Part shown: positions 40,090 to 52,399 of the stretch, piece by piece | How positions within the stretch are numbered: the first letter of the stretch is position 1 | Layout of the letters: the number at the start of each line of letters is the position of its first letter | Assembly (NCBI GenBank): GCA_028829895.1 | Contig: CM054181.1 | Coordinates: forward strand, 115,911,860 to 115,975,859 | Direction: 5' to 3' | DNA: 64,000 bases | Origin: Sinotaia quadrata | Lineage: Eukaryota > Mollusca > Gastropoda > Architaenioglossa > Viviparidae | Made by a program: the position numbers and the translations under genes | The notes under the pieces: model-generated | Told to the model about the DNA's origin: nothing | The model's input: only the letters and a program-made list of their open reading frames with translations | Databases searched by the model: none

Positions 40090-41590
40090 TTTTTCGTCAG
40101 TACTCCATGGTCTTCTTAGCTCGATATTGTTAAACCTCGTTTCCGGTTTCGAAATTTAGAGATCTTGATTAAATCAAGCTTCGTCTGTGCTTTAGAAATT
40201 TAAGGATCTGAACTGATATGAAGTGTGTTTCTTTCGGAGTAAATTTGCCTATCCCTCTTTCTAAACTTAATAATTATTTGTTGCTAATGTTAACCTGACC
40301 CGACCTGTGGCACTGCTTATGATGATATTTTTAAGTGTCAGATTTGGAGTAAACAAACTCAGGTGGAGAATATTCTAGAACTTGCTGATGCAATCCAAAC
40401 CAGTTCCAAGTAGATGAGTAGTTTTTCTAATAGCCTTACAATTGTTCATAACAACTTCATCCAATGGGGATGAACCGAAAGTTACTTTGTAGGAGTTCTG
40501 TATTCTAATCACTTTGATTTTGACACATAACTCAAGTCCAGTCATAAAAGGTGATTGTTAGCTTACGTAAACTGACTGACTAAGAAAGAATGGACTTAGA
40601 AATATTTCATACATGATTGCTATTGATCTATGATTTGAATTGGAGAATGCTTATATATAACACCCAAAATGCAAATAGCATAAGTGATAATTAATTATTA
40701 TATTTTTTCTTCAATTTTTAATTTAATTAAATGTTCGCTACTCTCGTGTTGGAGACCTTTCTTGTAAATAAAGATACAAAATAACTGTTAGAGTGTGGGT
40801 CAAAGGTTGAACTGTCCAGTCTAATGGTATCTAGCTGATTGTGTAACCGTATTATTTAGCAGGTCACCAGATGTGCAACTTAGTCACGCATGAGTAGACA
40901 CTAATCACTTGCAGCCATGGCGCTCAGCTTTCGTAAATAGAAGTAAATTCTCATAATTAAATTACTCTTAAAGTCACAAACCAGAAACAATCCAGCATTG
41001 TCACGAGAATTCCTGTTAATCTGAAAGATTATCCTTTTAAATAATTTAAAAGAACAGATGTCTCCCCACTTAAAAATCTAAAATAAGGGAAACATGTCTT
41101 GAGTGCCTTACGTCAACAGGTAAAGCCAGTAAGCATTGGCAAATATATAAACTAGTCCAAATTTGTGAACGGACACTTTAAGAAATACATGTCCGGAATT
41201 TGTGGTTTGATTCAGTTAACGGCGCATTGGGTATGTTTGGAATAGTTAATTTTTTTTATAGAACTAAATTCTCTTTAGGATCTTATTGTAATTAAAATTT
41301 GTTAAGTGATATAACTGTATTTTTTTCATTTTCAGGAAACCCTTTAATCTGTACATTTGGAAAGAGGAACTTATCTTGATAAAATCGTGTATTTAGCACG
41401 TATAGACGTCTTCATTTTTGCTACGCTTTCTGTATTGGATCTTAGTGTACATCTGCTTCAAAATAAATTTTGAATAAAACCTTATGGCAACATTCTTTGC
41501 CTGCCAACACTCTGGATCAAACTACAGCAACATTCTATTATTAAAGGTCTGTGTTTATAACAGTTTTCACTCCTCAGTGATCAGCTGCCT
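40090..41590. other. Non-coding stretch, no gene seen
   Basis: AT-rich intergenic sequence. No array, exon or element that I can support. Confidence 0.4.
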
Positions 41591-41594
41591 TTAG

Positions 41595-41725
41595 AACCGA
41601 ACAAATAAAAGTTGTCAATCTTGTATCAAATCGCGTACCTTGTCCATTCATGCCGTTAGTAGCGAACAAATAAAAGTTGTCAATCTTGAAATCAAATCGC
41701 GTACCTTGTCCATTCATGCTGTTGA
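41595..41725. repeat. 65-bp tandem duplication
   Basis: GAACAAATAAAAGTTGTCAA occurs at 41599 and 41664, and the following TCAAATCGCGTACCTTGTCC is also duplicated. Confidence 0.9.
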
Positions 41726-42771
41726 AGAAAATTCACGACTTTTGTTGACACAAAACAATTTGATTTTTAAGTCTCCAGCCGTTGCATTTTGGTCTTTTGC
41801 CACATTTCTTCCCTTTGTTCCTAATGACATTTACTATTAAAGGAAATATGTTTATTACAGGCCAGGTGGAATGTGTTGGGACTCAACTCCTAAACTCCGA
41901 AAGTAAGCTAATTAAAACCTAGCTATTGGAAATTCTCACGAAGTCACCCCATACTCGCTAAAGCTCCTCCCGTCACGAGTGATGCGCGTGACTTCGCTCT
42001 GTGAAACATTATTTAAACATCCATCCAAAGTGTACAGTCCTACTACATAGCATATTATTAACATTGAATAGCACAGCCATGGATCTTTTCTTTTCCTCCT
42101 CAAATCACAAACGTTCTCGTGAAAACAGAGTCTGTCACTCATATCAACATTTATACTTGCATTATTGTCACTGGTGCGAACATTGATGTCCGCCTCAAAA
42201 AGCAATAACGAGTAAGCGGGCCTACAGTTCATTTACTAAGAGCGTGCAATCTTCCAACAAGGAAAGGATTAAATTAAAATCTTCGTTGACCTGACAGAGG
42301 AACCTTGCATTTGATACATAATGTTGAATTCGAGAAATAACTGAAAGGGGAAGTCAGAGAAGCCATGTAACATTCAAGATATTGTATGGCATTACGTAAT
42401 GACGAGGTATTATGTGAGTTTTTTCAAATAGTCACTAGATATTTCACTCCCCCTTTAATGCGCAGACTTTTCTCCTACTGTTTTAGAAACAGTATATTTC
42501 AAATCACGTCTGGTGCATGACACGAAGAAGGTTGCAGAAAAGATCCAGATAATTATCACACAGTATAATAATTATTGTTACTAGTTGTAAGTGCTTCACT
42601 TGCATTATAAATTCCAGGATGAGAACATGGATGACAATCGTACTATTGTAGAAGAATTAGGTGACTAGAAAAATCATTGTAAAAGTATTATCATTTGTGT
42701 TTTAATTACCATTATAGTAACATGTTACTTTTTAATTGGAATATCCTCTGGAGTTTACTTGAAGAGCCGGT

Positions 42772-43015
42772 ATGCATGAGAAAATGCTCACAATTTTACG
42801 GTCACTGCATGTTTCTGTTCTAAATATTCGTAGGATAAATGGACTACTCAAAGAGATTCGATGTTCTGCTGGCCATAGACAAGGGGAGGGCACTAGTCCA
42901 ATGCTATTCTCGTTCTGTATAAATGAATTAACAATAAAAGTGATTACAAAAGGTATCTAGTTAAAGCCAAGAAAATAGATTTGTTGCCAGTTCTTTTGAA
43001 GATGACGTAGCACGC
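42772..43015 (+). pseudogene. LINE reverse-transcriptase fragment
   Basis: RINGLLKEIRCSAGHRQGEG then TSPMLFSFCINELT corresponds to the reverse-transcriptase block G-x-RQG-x-x-x-SP-x-LF-x-x-x-IN-[DE]-L. About 35 bp past a stop, LLPVL/FEDDVA resembles the FADD active-site box with E for A. Short, broken, and probably a separate relic from the tail at 39.2 kb. Confidence 0.55.
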
Positions 43016-43030
43016 TAATCATGCACGAGT

Positions 43031-43640
43031 AAAAGTTTACAAAGACAGCTAGACAGTCTTACGTCAGAAAAAGTTTACAAAGACAGCTAGACAGTCTTAC
43101 GTCAGAAATTGTTTACAAAGACAGCTAGACAGTCTTACGTCAGAAAAAGTTTACAAAGACAGCTAGACAGTCTTACGTCAGAAATTGTTTACAAAGACAG
43201 CTAGACAGTCTTACGTCAGAAAAAGTTTACAAAGGCAGCTAGACAGTCTTACGTCAGAAAAAGTTTACAAAGGCAGCTAGACAGTCTTACGTCAGAAAAA
43301 GTTTACAAAGACAGCTAGACAGTCTTACGTCAGAAATTGTTTACAAAGACAGCTAGACAGTCTTACGTCAGAAAAAGATTAACAAAGATAGCTAGGCAGT
43401 CTTACGTCAGAAAAAGTTTACAAAGACAGCTAGACAGTCTTACGTCAGAAAAAGTTTAACAAAGATAGCTAGGCAGTCTTACGTCAGAAAAAGTTTTCAA
43501 AGACAGCTAGTCTCTTACGTCAGAAAAAGTTTACAAAGACAGCTAGACAGTCTTAAGTCAGAAAAAGTTTACAAAGAGCTAGACAGTCAGAAAAGGTTTA
43601 CAAAGACAGCTAGACAGTCTTACGTCAGGAAACCTTCAAA
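43031..43640. repeat. 38-bp minisatellite, ~16 copies
   Basis: AAAAGTTTACAAAGACAGCT followed by AGACAGTCTTACGTCAG at a 38-bp step (43031, 43069). Two variants, AAAAAG and AATTG, alternate early. The right end has small deletions. Confidence 0.95.
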
Positions 43641-43904
43641 CTAGGTTTTGAAGTAGATCTCATTACAATGCAAATAATAATATTGAGAAAATGAGGCACT
43701 TTAACAAAAGAGGACAGGTGGCACTTTGGACTCCAGGGAATGTGTCTTGAATGTATATAATTACTTTGCTCTGATTATAGCCAACAAGTTCAGCGCAGTG
43801 TAGGCAAAAGTAGTGTTTCTTCACATTAAGCGGGAAAAATATGAAGGTTTATTGAGCTGCTTTATAAAAAATCTATTGTAATAATTGGTTCATTTTACTA
43901 ATAC

Positions 43905-44615
43905 AGTCAGGAATTGACTGCGACTGGTAAGGCCACCAAATCGTACACTAATAGTCAGCTATTGACTATGATTAGTAACTCTACCAAATCAAGCAATAAT
44001 ACAGTCAGGTATTGACTACGATTGGTAACTCTACCAAATCAAGCAATAATACAGTCAGGTATTGACTACGAGTAGTAACTCTACCAAATCGTGCACTAAT
44101 ACAGTCAGGTATTGACTACGATTGGTAACTCTACCAAATCAAGCAATAATACAGTCAGGTATTGACTACGATTCGTAACTCTACCAAATCAAGCAATAAT
44201 ACAGTCAGGTATTGACCCCAATTGGTGCACTAATACAGTATGGTATTGGATAAGATTGGTAACGCTACCAAATCGTGCACTAATATGACTTCGATCGGTA
44301 ACGCTACCAAATCGTGCACTAATACAGTCAGGTATTGACCCCAATTGGTGCACTAATACAGTCAGGTATTGACCCCAATTGGTGCACTAATACAGCATGG
44401 TATTGGATAAGATTGGTAACGCTAACAAATCGTGCACTAATACAGCATGGTATTGGATAAGATTGGTAACGCTAACAAATCGTGCACTAATACAGCATGG
44501 TATTGGATAAGATTGGTAACGCTAACAAATCGTGCACTAATACAGCATGGTATTGGATAAGATTGGTAACGCTAACAAATCGTGCACTAATACAGTCAGG
44601 TATTGGATAATTTAA
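43905..44615. repeat. Complex 40-60-bp minisatellite with higher-order structure
   Basis: Units share CTAATACAGTCAGGTATTGA and GGTAACTCTACCAAATC but come in long and short forms. Four tandem copies of one composite (GCATGGTATTGGATAAGATT) end the array. Confidence 0.9.
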
Positions 44616-45800
44616 CTGGTTAGATGACAATTGTCTAAGATCTCTGGCCCCAGGCTACTCAATAATCCTTGTTATTTGGAAATAGAAATGTGGATAAAAT
44701 GTCCTAGTCTTTGGTTTTCTAGTGGCAACTATTTATTAATAATAACTTCAGTTAAAAGTATAATAATGATTGGTAATGTGTAATTAAAGTGCTAGAATGT
44801 TCATCACAGAGGTGACCTGGCACAAATTCGAAGAACAGTTTTGAAATAGTCATTGATAATTTGAAAGTACAAATTAGGTTCATATCTTGAATGAAGTAGA
44901 GGTCAAGCCTCCTTCAGCTCATGTTGGCAGGCTGGAAGCAGCAACCACTATGGCCGCAATGCACTTGGCAAATGTGCTGGCCCGGGGATCAGTTCCTTGA
45001 AGTGATATGCTGGAATGTGTGTAGCTATAGTCTAACAGTTGTCACAAACTGCCATTTTGACACAGCATGTTTGATTAATCCATTCAGGATCTTTCTTTTT
45101 TAACATTAGTATAATATTTATTTAGCCAAGGGAGACAAGTCTGTTCTCGGACAATGGGAATGCTAAAAGGTGTCTGCCGAATACACATGGAAATTACATA
45201 TCTCTCGCTGAGGGTTCTGGGAAGGTGGAAAGAATTCTATTCTTATAACCATAAATTCTCAGCATATCAATATATTGAAGCAAAAAAAGTTTACCCCATC
45301 TAACCCGAGAGTTAATTACTTTCGGCCATGCACGATAAATTTCCTCAAGCAAGCCAGCTTGGGGGTGGTGGTGGTGGTGGTGGTGGTACTGGCACAGCCT
45401 GACCTCTGAAGTCAGACCATATTTTGCGTATGCTTTAAATGGTACTGACTGGCCTCCCCAGCGGGTTTCACTTTGTTTTTAATTGTACAGAAGGTGGTGG
45501 TTAGAACATGACAGCAACAGACCTAGGTTTTAGTAAAATGTCAAATAATGATTCAGAGATTTTTCATAGAATAATTCGATCAATGAAATACAACCTTGTT
45601 TAATTATACCTGATGGTGTACGATATGTACACAATTTGTAGTGGAAAGGTGTAGTACAATTTCATTGTTTACCGATAGTGAGATTGCAACACTAATTGGT
45701 CAATACTGAGAGCAAGAAACAAATAATTGAATCCCATAACTATTAAGATAGATCTCATGGGTTATTGGAGAGAGAGGGGGACAGTGTGGGCTCAGCAAGA
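44616..45800. other. Non-coding stretch, no gene seen
   Basis: AT-rich. Only a (GGT)n run at 45,363-45,388 stands out. Confidence 0.4.
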
Positions 45801-45808
45801 ATTCTTAC

Positions 45809-45955
45809 CACAATATTATTTTTTTCAAGATTCGGCAGCGCTTCTTGGATTCTTTGTTTACTTATTCCTCCTTGAAAATTCCCGTGCTGCATTTGGTTGG
45901 TAGAGTAGCTACCACCGACAGAAGTGAACGTGTAAGTGCCTCTGACGTCACTCAT
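45809..45955 (-). CDS. Orphan candidate first coding exon
   Basis: On the minus strand an ATG starts 49 codons ending at GTG|GTAAGA, phase 0. Peptide MSDVRGTYTFTSVGGSYSTN then QMQHGNFQGGISKQRIQEAL is polar, with a protein-like composition. It lies 12 kb upstream of the SLC6 start on the same strand, but its phase does not fit the acceptor at 33764 directly. It could be a leader of an SLC6 isoform through another exon, part of an unseen gene, or chance. Confidence 0.3.
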
Positions 45956-45999
45956 CTCAGGTGAAGTTCCACAGTTCAGGTCAAGTAAACATTAATACT

Positions 46000-46340
46000 T
46001 ACTGGTTCTCTCTAAGGATACATTTATTAGCTATCTCTAAAATAAACATTTATACTTTCATGGTAAGGTGAATGTTTATGCTTACCAGTCTTGTCTATGA
46101 TAAACCTTTATACTAACTCGCTTTTAAGGTAAAGTAAACATATCACTAACTAGCTCTGAGGCAAACATTAATACTAACTAGTTCTGTCTTACGTAAATCT
46201 CTTGTACTTATAAACCCTAAGGTAAACTTTAATACTAATTAGCTCTAAGGTTAACCTCTAAGCAACTAGACCTATCTAAGGTAAACCTTAACTGTATCTA
46301 AAGAAAACTTTTATTCTTAAAAGTAAACTGTTTGCTAATT
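46000..46340. repeat. Degenerate ~45-bp repeat
   Basis: TAAGGTAAACMTTAATACTAACTAG-like units recur with many differences. An old array. Confidence 0.6.
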
Positions 46341-46819
46341 CTGCAAACTTGCGTACACATTCCTTAATGTGGCACTGCTGACTGTTATGTCAAGCGTTGA
46401 ATATTTTATTACTTGTTTCCCTGGGAACTGGGGGAGGTGTAGCGTAGTGAAGATTACAGCCTTTGAATCCATCAGAGCAATGCAGACATTATTATGGCGC
46501 TACCCACGCGTGCTTGCTAATTGAATATTCCGTAGGAACCGGTCCGATCGCATTTCAAATAACGTCAATTTTCTATTCACACGTGACTTCATTTCATTTC
46601 AATGGGCACCCAATCCCACTGACTATAGTGATCCACAGGGGAGGGGCGTAGTCGGGGCCTTAATGGAGAAGTTATGAGTTGTGTAAACAACCTAGTGCTT
46701 CGAGGTCGGTGTTACTTTTAGCTCCACTTTTCATTGTATTTACTTTGTTTTCTGTATTACCCTGGTACTGAATAGTAGTACTACATACCTGAATGGAAAA
46801 TCTTATAAAGTATCTGGTT

Positions 46820-47110
46820 AATGTTCCCCCCATACATCCCCCCCCAACACCCACCTCCAGAACAAACACCGAAAATCCCACCACCCACGACAGACCCACA
46901 CCACCACCCTGCCCACGACAACAGACACCTCACGTCCACCCAGAATCACAGACCAGAACCTACCCTCCCACACGCAATCCCAAAGCACACACAACAAAGA
47001 GCCGCATCTCTCTCTTACCCACCCTACCCCCAAACAGGACACGCATCCCGAACATACCAAACCAAACAAAGCACACAGACACAAACACTTACACCTGACC
47101 CTCCCCCCGT
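46820..47110. other. C/A-rich, G-poor low-complexity tract (left half)
   Basis: About 290 bp almost without G on the plus strand, rich in CCCACC/ACACC. The minus strand is G-rich. It continues after the hAT insertion at 49,490-49,780. No gene. Confidence 0.7.
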
Positions 47111-47555
47111 AGATACATATTCCAAGTTCTATCGTCATATGCCATGTGACCCACAAACACAAAAAGTTCTTCTATACCAGGGGTGCACAAACCGCGGCCC
47201 CCGACAGGGCCCGGTGCGGCCCCAAGAAGACTTTAGAATGTTACCATTATTTGTGGCCTGCAAGGAGCTTTTAACATTAATCTGAACAAGGGAGTAGAAC
47301 AGTGGTCTGCTTTCCCGTGCATGCATCTTGTGCTGTGTTGAAAACAAACGCTGGATGCGGTATTGAGGTGAGAGCTCTGTGTATTGGGCACATTGTTCAG
47401 TTCAGCTGATCAAAGGGTATGTGTTGAAATAGTAGTATCTGCGCATCTTTGATGTATGGTGACATCAATTAGCATTAGAAAGACCCAAGTCGACAGGCAG
47501 CCAGCCAGAGTTCAGTCTGGGGATGGGGTGAGGTGATGGGTCGGGGGGAAGGAAG

Positions 47556-49315
47556 GTGAAAGAAGAGTGGATGGCTAAATACTTTATGTGGCATTTTAAT
47601 GGAGCAGCTATGTGCTTAATTTGTTGTGAGTCTGTTACTGTGATGAAGGACTTCAACTGCAAGCGGCATTACAAAACAAAGCACACTGCGACTTTTGATG
47701 ACTTAAAAGGCCTGCCAGAAACAACAAAATTGAGCAACTTTTAAAAGGTCTGTCAGCACAGCAACATTTCTTCACAAAAATGTCTGAAGAAAACAAGTAT
47801 TTTGCTCGTGCAAGGTGCAAAGTAGCACATAATATTGTTGCCAAATCATCACGGCCCTTTACTGCCCTTTACTGACGGTGACTTCGTCAAAGACTGCATC
47901 CAAGCTGTCCAATATGTCCTGAAAAGGCGGACCTTTTCAACACAGTCCCACTCTCATGACGACCATTCAAGGCCCTGTCGAAGACTTAGCAACAGATGTT
48001 TGTGAACAGTTGTGTGAAAGACTTGCTAACTGTAAGTACTTTTCAATTGCTTTGGACAAGAGCACTGACAATGTTGACATAACACAACTGCTGGGTTTTG
48101 TGCGTGCAGTGGATGAGAACTTTGAAATAACTCAAGAATTAGCTGGTATGGCTTCACTACATGGGCAGACGACTGGTGAAGATATTTTTGGAGGAGTGAC
48201 TTCCGTTCTTGGAAACCTTAAACGTCCAGTGGCCAAAGTTAGCCAGTGTTACCACAGATGGTGCGCCTGCTATGACTGGAAGAGCATCAGAATTTGTTGC
48301 TCATTTGCTGCCACATTTGCAGGGGTTTGGAATTCCAACAGATAGTGTCCACATGTACCATTGCATAATTCATCAGAATTCGCTCTGTGAACGAATCTTG
48401 AAATTTGACGTCATGAAATTCGTTTTTAATTCTGTGAACTTCATACGATCCAGAGGACTTAATCATCGACAGTTCAGACCATTTCTTGAAGACATCGAGG
48501 CAGAATATCGAGACATTCCGTATCACACAGATGTCAGGTGGCTGAGTCGAGGAAAGGTATTAAAACGGTTTGTTGAGTTGCGAACGAAAATTTGTGAATT
48601 CCTTACTGTCAAAAGCAAAGACACGGCTGTGTTTACTGACAAACAGTGGTTGGCAGACTTAGCATTTCTGACAGACATGGCAGATCACTTGAATAGATTC
48701 AACCAGCGTCTCCAAGGCAAAGATCACTTTATCTTTGATATGTACAAGGAACTGCAGTCCTTCACGTTGAAGTTGAGGCTCTTCTGTTCGAATCTGCAAT
48801 CTGGAAATCTTTGTCATTTTCCGATTTGTTCAGCTTTTCAGGAGTACCAATGTAACTTCAGCAGATACCATTGCAATTGTGAAACATTGCTGAAGGAATT
48901 TACTGAACGCTTTGATGCCTTCAAGGAGCACAAGGACTTATTCAACTTCATTCGCGATCCTTTCTCATGTAGTGTAGAGTCCGTGCCTGATCACTGTCAA
49001 CTGGAGGTCATTGATCTTCAATGTTCACCTGAACTGAAGTCATCTTTTCAGCAGAACAACATTTTAACATTTTATGGAAGTCTCAGCTTGAGCACATACA
49101 GAAATGTCAAGGACTTGGCTTGCAAGTTGTTGTCAGAATTCGGCAGCCCATACTTGTGTGAACAAACGTTTTCAGTAATGAACATGAACAAGAACAAGCT
49201 GAGATCGAATTTGACCGACAACAATCTCTGTTCGATTTTGAGGCTGGCGACTACAAAACTCGAACCAAATATTGACAAAGTTGTTAACAACATTCAGGCT
49301 CACCCTTCTCACTAA
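47556..49315 (+). pseudogene. hAT transposase (GTF2IRD2/ZBED-like), frameshifted
   Basis: N-terminal BED-type zinc finger (MCLICCES ... RHYKTKH, 47556 frame), then in successive frames AQQHFFTKMSEENKYFARAR, RPFT, DGDFVKDC, SIALDKSTDNVDITQLLGFV, TTDGAPAMTG, YHTDVRWLSRGKVLKRF and FGSPYLCEQTFSVMNMNKNK, the hAT dimerisation region, to TAA 49315. Order and length match GTF2IRD2-type hAT transposases. There are at least four frameshifts (near 47,735, at 47,855-47,874, near 47,955 and near 48,225). The last 368 codons are open. The enzyme would cut and paste the element but cannot be made from this copy without repair. Confidence 0.9.
47855..47874 (+). repeat. 10-bp tandem duplication inactivating the transposase
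   Basis: CCCTTTACTG occurs twice in a row. With one copy the frame reads on as RPFTDGDFVKDC, the family's expected motif; the second copy shifts the frame to a TGA. Confidence 0.9.
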
Positions 49316-49489
49316 TAAATACTAAATCTAGTATTAATAAGGCAAAAACGAATGTAAAGACATTATTTCATTATTTGTGCTGTTCTTTTTCTACTGAGCC
49401 ATCCATGTGCAATCTGACTTGCGGCCCTCCATGCACTATCAATTGGAAATGTGGCCCTCTGGCCTAAAAAGTTTGTGCACCCCTGTTCT

Positions 49490-49780
49490 ATACCCACCAC
49501 TAGAAACGAACTCGCCCCACGAACCTTGACTGAAAGCTAACCATTCATCCCACCTACCCATTCACCACCACCACCTCCCAAAATAAAATTAAAAAACAAC
49601 TATAGCTACACAGACTACTAAAAAACGAACTCACCAGACCCAACTTGAACAAAAGCTACCCACCCATCTAAAATTTTAAAAAATAAAATTAAAATTAAAC
49701 CACATATATACACATCCTACTGGGAACAAACACGCTACACCCACCCTAAACACTCACAACTGGAAACAAACACTATATTC
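49490..49780. other. C/A-rich, G-poor tract (right half)
   Basis: Continuation of the tract at 46,820-47,110 beyond the hAT element, with CCACCACC and CAAACACAC-like runs and two imperfect ~110-bp repeats around ACGAACTC. No gene. Confidence 0.65.
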
Positions 49781-50162
49781 CACCTTAACACATAGAGGCA
49801 AATTTTATATAGATATATGATATTCTTTTTTAATAAAACCTCCTCATGGCAGCTATCCACGAACACTGGCAAACGACCAAAGTACCACCAACACCAACCA
49901 CCATCCCTCTCCAGAAAACAGTGAGAAGACGGTCCCCATCGGAACCAACCAAGACCAAGAACATCCAAGGATGAAAAGTTTACTGCAGCTCCTCTGGGGA
50001 CAGGACAGCCAGGAAAAAAGTGTAAGACAGTCTTGCGTATAAGACCTAATTGCTGTACAGTAATTAATTTCGAGGAGTGTTGGGAGGGGGGGAAAAGAGA
50101 GAAAAAATCTGATAGACTGATAGCTTTGACTGAATGGTCTATTACACAGTAGGGTGAACAAT

Positions 50163-50525
50163 TTCTATTTTGGCAATATAACTAAACATAATATTACTCT
50201 AATTTTGGGTGGTGTTATTTTGGCAATATAACTAAACATAGTATTACTCTAATTTTGGGTGGTGTTATTTTGGCAATATAACTAAACATAATATTACTCT
50301 AATTTTGGGTGGTGTTATTTTGGCAATATAACTAAATATAATATTACTCTAATTTTGGGTGGTGTTATTTTGGCAATATAACTAAACATAGTATTACTCT
50401 AATTTTGGGTGGTGTTATTTTGGCAATATAACTAAACATAATATTACTCTAATTTTGGGTGGTGTTATTTTGGCAATATAACTAAATATAATATTACTCT
50501 AATTTTGGGTGGTGTTATTTTGCTA
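50163..50525. repeat. 50-bp minisatellite, ~7 copies
   Basis: TGGCAATATAACTAAACATA then ATATTACTCTAATTTTGGGT at a 50-bp step, near-identical. Variants at CATA/TATA and ATAT/GTAT. Confidence 0.95.
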
Positions 50526-51184
50526 ATCCCACTCAGGATAATACGTTTACATATTTTGAATGCATTATTATATACTTATTAAATCTCCCAATCTCAAAGT
50601 ATAGATTAGGTTAACTCGGGGTTGGGGGAACAATCTTCCCATTTAACATCGCCCACACTATTCTATTGCCTGTGAAACCTAAATCCCTGATCAAGCTAAT
50701 GCTATGTGTAATGTATGTGTCTTTAGTGTTCATTTTGTGTGTGTCTTGTACTTTGTGTGTTTATAATCTTATTGTATGTATTTTCAACCAGAAATTCTTC
50801 ATGTGCTGTCCTTCATTATCAATGCTTTGAAATAAATGTGATTGTGGTGTGAGGGGTTAGAAATGGATTGAAAAATAACTAAATTAGCATTATCCCTAAC
50901 ATGGCTAACCATGTCATCCCACTTCAATAATTGTCAGATTACTGAGTATGTGAATAATTAATATTATTATTTAGAAAATGACTATAACCCCCAATCCCAA
51001 CCTGACATAACAGAACAATACTAACAGTTAAAGAAAAAAAATTGAAACTACTCATAACCACTAGGGGATAATTTCAAATACAGGAGAAGAATGTAATAGC
51101 AGAAAGATCATTACAACATAATAGCTGTACACAGGAATAACTGTACACAGGAATAAAACATATGATCAACACATCTGTGATACA

Positions 51185-51630
51185 AGAAGTCCTTAGAACA
51201 AAATAACAGTGGAGAATTTATTGTAAACACAAATAAAACACAGATAGCTCAATAAGAAGTACTTAGAACAAAATAACAGTGGGTAATTTATTGTAAACAC
51301 GAATAAAACACAGATAACACAACTGTTACATAAGAACAAAATAACAGTGGAGAATTTATTGTAAACATGAATAAAACACAGATAACACAATTGTTAGATA
51401 AGAAGTTATTACAACATAATGATACTAAAACAAAAATAGCAAATACAAACACAACGATGTCAAGAGAACATAATAACACTAAACAAATAAGTCTATAAAA
51501 CAGAATAACATAAAACTAATAAGTCAATGGAACACAACAACACTAATGTCTATAGAACACAATAACACTAAACTAATAAAATCTATAGAACACAATAGCA
51601 CTAATCTAATAAAGTCTATAGAAATAGCAA
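51185..51630. repeat. Two adjoining degenerate arrays (~58 bp and ~40 bp)
   Basis: AGAACAAAATAACAGTGGAG/AATTTATTGTAAACACGAAT units to ~51,410, then CTAATAAAGTCTATAGAACA/CAATAACACTAA units to ~51,630. Confidence 0.8.
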
Positions 51631-51869
51631 ACATGATTACAACAGATCTATTCCAGGCCACTAAGAGATGGCTGAAGTCAAGGAAGGTGAGTGTCCTTTG
51701 GTACAATTTGTAATCTTTATTCACAAAAGATCTTTTCAGTCCATTGACTGGATCCTGTATAAATGGTTGACAATCTTATCTAATAAAGAAGTGATCTGGT
51801 AAGTTTTAACACTCAAAATCACTTGCTAGTTCCAAGGCAACAAAACTATCTAACTAATGCACTAAATGG

Positions 51870-52140
51870 TAGTATTGTTTTATTTTTATCTACAGATCTG
51901 TGTGCAGACAACTAAATATGTCCAACTAATGGTATAGTGTTTTATCTTTATCTACAGGTCTGAGTGCAGACAACTAAATATATCTACTCTGCAGACAACT
52001 AAATATGTCCAACTAATGGTATAGTGTTTTATCTTTATCTACAGGTCTGTGTGCAGACAACTAAATATATCACATTCTGCAGACAACTAAAGTTTTATTT
52101 ACAGGTCTGTGTGCAGGTAAGTAAACATATCTACTCTGCA
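51870..52140. repeat. ~60-bp repeat with TCTACAGGTCTGTGTGCAG
   Basis: About four imperfect units carrying GTGTTTTATCTTTATCTACAGG and GTGCAGACAACTAAATATGT-like segments. Every unit has an acceptor-like TTATCTACAG on the plus strand, though no exon follows. Confidence 0.8.
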
Positions 52141-52399
52141 GATCGGACTGACAAAAACATTTTGAATACACAAAGAAAGAGAAACAGTGCTATCCATGCA
52201 GGTGAAAAAGATGCCTTCATGTCATCTTACAAATGACCATAATCTCTTAAGCATTTCAGATCAAAAGACAATACCTTCCAGGTAAATGGACCCTGTTGAG
52301 CCAATGAACAGTTACTGTGCAATTAACACTTTGCTTTTTGGAATGTTGAAAACACATGTCTGTTCTAGCAGAAGTGTGGGATCAGAGAGGTAGTAAGGA

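Larger units (their letters stand above)
47178..49485 (+). mobile_element. hAT-superfamily DNA transposon, full length
   Basis: Perfect 15-bp terminal inverted repeats (CAGGGGTGCACAAAC at the left end, its reverse complement at the right). Flanked by an exact 8-bp target duplication TTCTATAC (47170-47177 and 49486-49493). Contains a BED-finger/hAT transposase gene with frameshifts. Ends intact and target duplication perfect, so the insertion is fairly recent or well preserved. It interrupts a C/A-rich tract that resumes on its right. Confidence 0.93.

Noticed and set aside
41936..42232. 98-codon minus-strand frame with a hydrophobic stretch
   Set aside because: No acceptor/donor context, no start context and no resemblance to a family. 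Compatible with chance in AT-rich sequence.
46793..47285. Long Pro/Thr-rich plus-strand frames and Gly/Trp-rich minus-strand frames
   Set aside because: They come from the G-poor low-complexity tract and run into the hAT end.
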